NCBI GenBank assembly: GCA_002887195.1 | Contig: PJAB01002197.1 | Coordinates: 1 to 10,040, forward strand | Direction of reading: 5' to 3' | Source: Chrysochromulina parva | Lineage: Eukaryota > Haptophyta > Prymnesiales > Chrysochromulinaceae | Length of the DNA stretch: 10,040 nt | In this document: positions 7,231-10,040 of the stretch, piece by piece | How positions within the stretch are numbered: the first letter of the stretch is position 1 | Layout: the number at the start of each line of letters is the position of its first letter | The notes under the pieces: generated by a model | What the model saw: only the letters and a program-made list of their open reading frames with translations | The model's database searches: none | Told to the model about the DNA's origin: nothing | Program-made: the position numbers and the translations under genes

Positions 7231-7516
7231 AATCCACGTTACTCGGTGTCTGTTGGAAGCCGAGCACCTGATCGAGGGTGATGCGCTGATCCCATGGCGG
7301 TTGGCGCTGATGTCGGCGCGCGGGTACGCGGCGACCCCCGCGCCCCGCGGGGCCCACGGCCCGCGCCGTACAGGGCCGCGTAGCCCGTTAGTCGCGCTGG
7401 GCTCCCTCGAGAAATTTTACTCATACTGTCTGCGCCCCCCGGACGACCCCGGCAGCTTAACATAAAACGGTACCGCACGACTCTGCAGGGTGCCGCTCAC
7501 GTCCGGCTTGCTGAGA
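7231..7516. other. Shared 3' region of convergent PEX14 and carrier genes
   Basis: These 286 bp hold the 3' ends of two converging genes. No AATAAA is present downstream of either stop codon in the right orientation. The main structure is a GC-rich inverted repeat at 7322-7386. A frame starting with the ATG that overlaps the PEX14 stop codon runs about 80 codons, but it looks like chance. Confidence 0.5.
7322..7386. repeat. GC-rich inverted repeat between convergent genes
   Basis: GGGTACGCGGC at 7322-7332 pairs with GCCGCGTA-G-CCC at 7375-7386, 11 pairs with a single bulged G. The loop itself contains the perfect palindrome CCCCGCGGGG at 7343-7352. Because the two genes converge here, either RNA could fold it as a 3' structure. 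Confidence 0.7.
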
Positions 7517-8752
7517 TCATACTCGCAGCGTCCCCTCTGAACGCATTGGATAGCGTTCACCCAGCACCTTTTTGCAGTAGTCGTTGACGGTGAACCCGAT
7601 CGCCGACTGCAGCGGCCCCTTGACGAACGTGAGCGTGAGTCCCTTGTACAGCCCTCCTGCCACGCCCTCGTTGACATAGATGGAGCGCAGCGCGTGCCAG
7701 GTCGAGTGATAGCCACCGTGACCAGCTTGCATGCGCCGACGCACCACATGGAGAGGGTAGGTGCTCGACTGCGCGAATAGACCGGCCACACCGCCCGCTG
7801 CCAGCTTCTGCGCAACCGAGAGCTCGTAGGGGCTGTAAAGCTGGCCACCGCCGCCGCTGCCGCTGCCGCTGCCGCTCCCGCTCCCGCTCCCGCTCCCGCC
7901 GCTGTTGCCGCTGCTGCCGCTCCTGCTGCTGAAAGTGCTGCTGAAGGTGCTGCTGAAGGTGCTGCTGCTGCTGCCACCGCCGCCGGAGCCGCCGCCGCTG
8001 CTGCTGCTGCCGGTGCTGCTGCCGCTTCCTGCACCGCCGCCTCTGCTTCGGGCGCTGCTGCTGGCGGCGTGCTGCTGCACGTTCCACGCGTGGAGCGCCG
8101 CTTTGAACGTCTCGAAGGCCGCAAAGGAGAGGGCCGAGTAGGGCATGATGCCCAGCAGCGTCGGGCGCAGGCCGGCAAAGAGAGCCGCCGCGCCCTCGCT
8201 GCGCAGGATCTCACGCACGCCCTGGTAGTAGGACCCATAGCGGGGTTTCCCCTCCCACTCCGCGCCGAAGCGCGCTCGCAGTACGTCGAGTGGGTAGGTG
8301 AGGCACGTGGCGATCGCTCCGGCGGTGCCACCGGCTGCGCTCCGTGACCACACGTCTGGGCTGCGCTGCAGGTGGCCACAGATGGACTCCTCGATCATCG
8401 CATAGCTCGAGAAGATGATGGCAGCGTAAGGCACGTCGCGTAGCACTGCGATCGAATTGCCGCGCCAGAGCCCCATCACGCCGGACGTGTTAACAATGCG
8501 CTGCGCTGTGCTCATAGCCGCCGAGACGCTGAAGACGCGATCCGGCGATACCTGGTACATGAGCTTCACGCGGTCTATCGGCGCCGTGCAGAACTTGGAG
8601 ACGCCGCCGGCGGCAGCGCCGGCAAGCAGGAGGTTGCCCGCCTTGTCCTTGGGCGGGTCCTCGACCGGTTTGCCACTGACCCAGTGGCGCAACGTGCGCG
8701 AATCTCTCCTGATGAGCGCACTCTGCGGCGGCCCACCGCCCGCTTGCACCAT
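7517..8752 (-). CDS. SLC25 mitochondrial carrier, SLC25A42 (CoA carrier)-like
   Basis: A 411-residue protein with the three-fold mitochondrial carrier repeat. Signature motifs are PIDRVK (58-63), PLDVLR (154-159) and PLHVVR (333-338). LWRGNSIAVLRDVPYAAI after repeat 1 and GLYKGLTLTFVKGP near the end are typical of the SLC25A42/SLC25A16/Leu5 group, which exchanges CoA, dephospho-CoA or adenine nucleotides across the inner mitochondrial membrane. The substrate is inferred by family. Two oddities: the acidic residue expected in the third motif is His335, which removes one partner of the matrix-side salt-bridge network; and a Gly/Ser-rich insertion of about 75 residues (228-305) separates repeats 2 and 3, in a loop that faces the intermembrane space. 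Most carriers are about 300-330 residues, and the insertion accounts for most of the excess. The start is the first ATG (8752); a possible extra 10-nt coding exon starting at 8868 would add eight residues. Confidence 0.92.
   Translation of the reverse strand: MVQAGGGPPQSALIRRDSRTLRHWVSGKPVEDPPKDKAGNLLLAGAAAGGVSKFCTAPIDRVKLMYQVSPDRVFSVSAAMSTAQRIVNTSGVMGLWRGNSIAVLRDVPYAAIIFSSYAMIEESICGHLQRSPDVWSRSAAGGTAGAIATCLTYPLDVLRARFGAEWEGKPRYGSYYQGVREILRSEGAAALFAGLRPTLLGIMPYSALSFAAFETFKAALHAWNVQQHAASSSARSRGGGAGSGSSTGSSSSGGGSGGGGSSSSTFSSTFSSTFSSRSGSSGNSGGSGSGSGSGSGSGSGGGGQLYSPYELSVAQKLAAGGVAGLFAQSSTYPLHVVRRRMQAGHGGYHSTWHALRSIYVNEGVAGGLYKGLTLTFVKGPLQSAIGFTVNDYCKKVLGERYPMRSEGTLRV
7838..8071 (-). repeat. Low-complexity Gly/Ser coding stretch in the carrier gene
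   Basis: This stretch encodes poly-Gly/Ser. It includes a (Ser-Gly) run made from 6-bp units at about 7858-7900 and three in-frame TFSS units from a 12-bp repeat at about 7927-7965. On the plus strand it is rich in GCTGCC/GCTGCT words. It forms the long loop between carrier repeats 2 and 3. Confidence 0.9.
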
Positions 8753-9003
8753 AACTTCGCGCCGCGCTGAACGCAAATTGGGATGTCATGCGAGGAGATC
8801 GTGTGGTCATCGCGCGTGCAAACGGCAGAGAAATGCACAGGGTAAAGAGGATACTCACAGGACCTCATGCTCTTCAGAATCCTTTCGCGGACAAAATTCT
8901 TGTCTTCGATTCCGCGATTCCGCAAACATTCCGCAAATCCATTTTGTTTTGCTTCGCTCAACTTCGATCGGAAAAACCTGTGAGCACACTGCCCCAGCAC
9001 AGC
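8753..9003. promoter_or_regulatory. Divergent intergenic region between the carrier and the 182-residue protein gene
   Basis: These 251 bp separate two head-to-head ATGs and are visibly less GC-rich than the flanking coding sequence, as expected for promoters and leaders. ATTCCGC occurs three times at 8908-8937 (about 8909, 8917 and 8928). On the minus strand there is a strong donor-like GTGAGTAT at 8858-8851 and an acceptor-like TTTGCGTTCAG ending at 8767, so part of the region may be a leader intron of the carrier gene. Confidence 0.5.
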
Positions 9004-9552
9004 ATGGAGGCCCGCAACGCCAGCGAGCCCCCAACTTGGGATCGGCTGGCCGACCTGCTGAGCTCCGGTGCCAACATGGACGCTGTGGGTGCCGCCAAGG
9101 CGCACACTGTCAGTGCTCGCACCGAGGCGGCCACCAAACTGATCGGCAACCACAAGCGCGTCCTCATGGACCTGACGAACCCGTCGATGTCGCTGACCTA
9201 TGACGGTCTTCGAAAGCTCACGCAGACGACGCTGCAGCGGCTGCCTCCCGTGATGGTGCACCAGGTCGACTGCTGCCTGCGTGAGGTGTGCCGACGGCTG
9301 CTCGGCTGCAAGCAGGGCGTTTCCGACCTGAACGAGGTGCTGGTCGCCAGCACGCCCGTCGAGGCGATGGTGTGGATGGGCGTGTGGCGATACCTGCACG
9401 ACCGCATCCAATCCAGCCCCGAGCAGAAGCCGGGGCGCACGCCAGACATGAGCGAGGAGGCGGCAGCGGCGATGAAAGCTGTCCTCGCGGAGCTCGGTGC
9501 CCCGGGATCGAACACGGAGGTCGGCCCCGACCTGCGGTGGAAGTGGAAGTAA
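9004..9552 (+). CDS. Unrecognised 182-residue protein
   Basis: I do not recognise this protein. Starting at the ATG at 9004, in a favourable context (CAGC before ATGG), it has 182 residues, no signal peptide and no membrane segment. It looks mostly alpha-helical, with a pair of cysteines in VDCCLREVCRRLLGC (four Cys within 15 residues, about 83-97), a Trp-containing VEAMVWMGVWRYLHDRI helix (about 117-133), an Ala/Glu helix near 148-160 and a basic RWKWK end. Codon use is GC-biased like its neighbours, supporting a real gene. The frame is open upstream to an ATG at 8788, but those 72 codons are lower in GC and read like leader sequence, so I prefer 9004. It is divergent from the carrier gene. 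A cytosolic or nuclear lineage-specific protein is plausible; no function is claimed. Confidence 0.65.
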   Translation: MEARNASEPPTWDRLADLLSSGANMDAVGAAKAHTVSARTEAATKLIGNHKRVLMDLTNPSMSLTYDGLRKLTQTTLQRLPPVMVHQVDCCLREVCRRLLGCKQGVSDLNEVLVASTPVEAMVWMGVWRYLHDRIQSSPEQKPGRTPDMSEEAAAAMKAVLAELGAPGSNTEVGPDLRWKWK

Positions 9553-9680
9553 CGAATCAGCCCTTTCACTGCGATCGATCGCGTGCCCAAACCGAGGAGA
9601 GGAGTGAGGAGGGCGTAGTGGTTTGTTCTTTGTATTGAGGACAAGTAGTGGTTGCATGGCTTAGTGATCACCAAGTCAAC
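9553..9680. other. Spacer between the 182-residue protein gene and the tRNA
   Basis: A 128-bp gap with the 3' UTR of the upstream gene. GTAGTGGTTTG near 9617 is echoed by GTAGTGGTTGC near 9646. No gene or clear signal is seen. Confidence 0.4.
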
Positions 9681-9777
9681 GGGGTAGTAGATCAATTGGT
9701 AGATCGCTCGCTCCGCAAACGGCGCTGCTCGCTCTCGGGTTTGCGAGAGGTACGGGGATCGAAGCCCCGCTACTCCA
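9681..9777 (+). tRNA. tRNA-Ala(CGC) with a 24-nt intron
   Basis: A full cloverleaf folds. The acceptor stem is GGGGTAG/CTACTCC with G3-U70, the main alanyl-tRNA synthetase identity pair, and discriminator A at 9777. The D arm is GATC-AATTGGTA-GATC, the anticodon stem CTCGC (9707-9711)/GCGAG (9743-9747), the variable loop AGGTA, and the T arm CGGGG-ATCGAAG-CCCCG. A54 in place of T54 also occurs in animal tRNA-Ala. The anticodon at 9714-9716 is CGC, reading GCG. A 24-nt intron (9718-9741) sits at the canonical place between positions 37 and 38; the mature tRNA is 73 nt. Departures: C33 instead of U33, and A11-U24 instead of the usual Y11-R24, which also weakens the A box. It may be functional but divergent, or a decaying copy; the intact stems and terminator favour function. 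Confidence 0.88.
9718..9741 (+). other. tRNA-Ala intron
   Basis: Placed directly 3' of A37 as for nuclear tRNA introns cut by the tRNA splicing endonuclease. Its interior (9727-9734, GCTCGCTC) repeats the 8 bp of the upstream anticodon arm at 9706-9713. The exact 3' border could shift by one or two T within 9740-9742. Confidence 0.8.
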
Positions 9778-9780
9778 CAC

Positions 9781-9785
9781 TTTTT
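9781..9785 (+). terminator. RNA polymerase III terminator of the tRNA gene
   Basis: A run of five T starts 4 nt after the discriminator base, the usual place for Pol III termination. It supports the tRNA being an expressed nuclear gene. Confidence 0.85.
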
Positions 9786-9792
9786 GGAGCCC

Positions 9793-9854
9793 TCCCTCCC
9801 TCAAACCATCTCCCTCCCTCCGTCGCTCACACCATCCCTCCCTCAAACCATCTC
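9793..9854. repeat. 20-bp direct repeat in a pyrimidine-rich stretch
   Basis: TCCCTCCCTCAAACCATCTC occurs at 9793-9812 and 9835-9854, offset 42 bp. The sequence between also contains TCCCTCC and ACCATC words, so the tract looks like an imperfect minisatellite downstream of the tRNA. The rest of 9855-9990 shows no gene. Confidence 0.9.
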
Positions 9855-9990
9855 TCCTCGCGCGCATTACTACGGTTCCGAGCACTAAGGCTACCCAAAA
9901 TGCTACTCAAGTGGTCGCTTTGTCCGCGTTAGCAGGGCCGCCGGGGCCCTCTCGCAGCTGCTATGTCTTGCGCGTGCGGGTCTTTGATGA

Positions 9991-10030
9991 CCAGTGGCGA
10001 CCACTGGCGACCGCTGGCAACCAGTGGCGC
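9991..10030 (+). repeat. Four imperfect 10-bp tandem units near the window edge
   Basis: CCAGTGGCGA, CCACTGGCGA, CCGCTGGCAA and CCAGTGGCGC follow each other without gaps. The first two contain CCAGTGG and its reverse complement CCACTGG, giving a potential 7-bp stem. The array may go on outside the window. Confidence 0.85.
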
Positions 10031-10040
10031 GGGTGCTCGG

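Noticed and set aside
7224..7465. A frame of about 80 codons beginning at the ATG overlapping the PEX14 stop codon
   Set aside because: It runs through the GC-rich inverted repeat and is rich in Arg, Pro and Gly, typical of a chance frame in GC-rich DNA; no family resemblance.
8788..9003. N-terminal extension of the 182-residue protein from an ATG at 8788
   Set aside because: The 72 codons have lower GC and mixed composition like leader DNA and would nearly abut the carrier gene start; the ATG at 9004 has a better context. Not excluded.
8575..9657. 360-codon minus-strand frame across the divergent region
   Set aside because: It spans two real genes and their promoter, is Arg/His-rich without motifs, and conflicts with the clear carrier frame.

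Overview
The window looks like a piece of a compact, GC-rich nuclear genome from a eukaryote, most likely a unicellular alga. It holds a peroxin, a mitochondrial carrier, a pentatricopeptide-repeat (PPR) protein, a PAN/GT61 glycosyltransferase, a GT-AG spliceosomal intron and an intron-containing tRNA followed by a Pol III T-run. There are no bacterial-style operons or Shine-Dalgarno patterns. A haptophyte- or pelagophyte-like source fits the GC content, small intergenic gaps and low-complexity proteins, but the lineage is inference only.

Layout from left to right: (1) 390-1550, minus strand, a NIPA-like multi-pass membrane protein; (2) 1905-3560, minus strand, a predicted secretory-pathway glycosyltransferase with an N-terminal PAN/Apple-like cysteine module and a C-terminal GT61 (DUF563) domain; (3) 3860-5578, plus strand, a PPR protein with a signal-like N terminus, split by one 108-nt phase-1 intron; (4) 5656-7230, plus strand, PEX14, only 77 bp after the PPR stop codon; (5) 7517-8752, minus strand, an SLC25A42-like mitochondrial carrier with a long Gly/Ser insertion; (6) 9004-9552, plus strand, an unrecognised 182-residue protein; (7) 9681-9777, plus strand, a tRNA-Ala(CGC) with a 24-nt intron and a downstream T5 terminator. 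Genes 2/3 and 5/6 are divergent pairs sharing about 300 and 250 bp. Genes 4/5 converge on a 286-bp spacer that contains a GC-rich inverted repeat.

The genes do not form a pathway: they serve membrane transport, glycosylation, organelle RNA metabolism, peroxisome import and mitochondrial CoA/nucleotide transport. The most interesting structure is the PPR intron. Its two ends carry copies of the same exon sequence (17 bp identical), and its body is six perfect copies of a 10-bp unit, each containing a branch-point-like CTGAT. This looks like a recent intron made by local tandem duplication. The tRNA is a second notable item: it has the alanine identity pair G3-U70, but C33 replaces the near-universal U33, and its intron repeats 8 bp of the anticodon arm.
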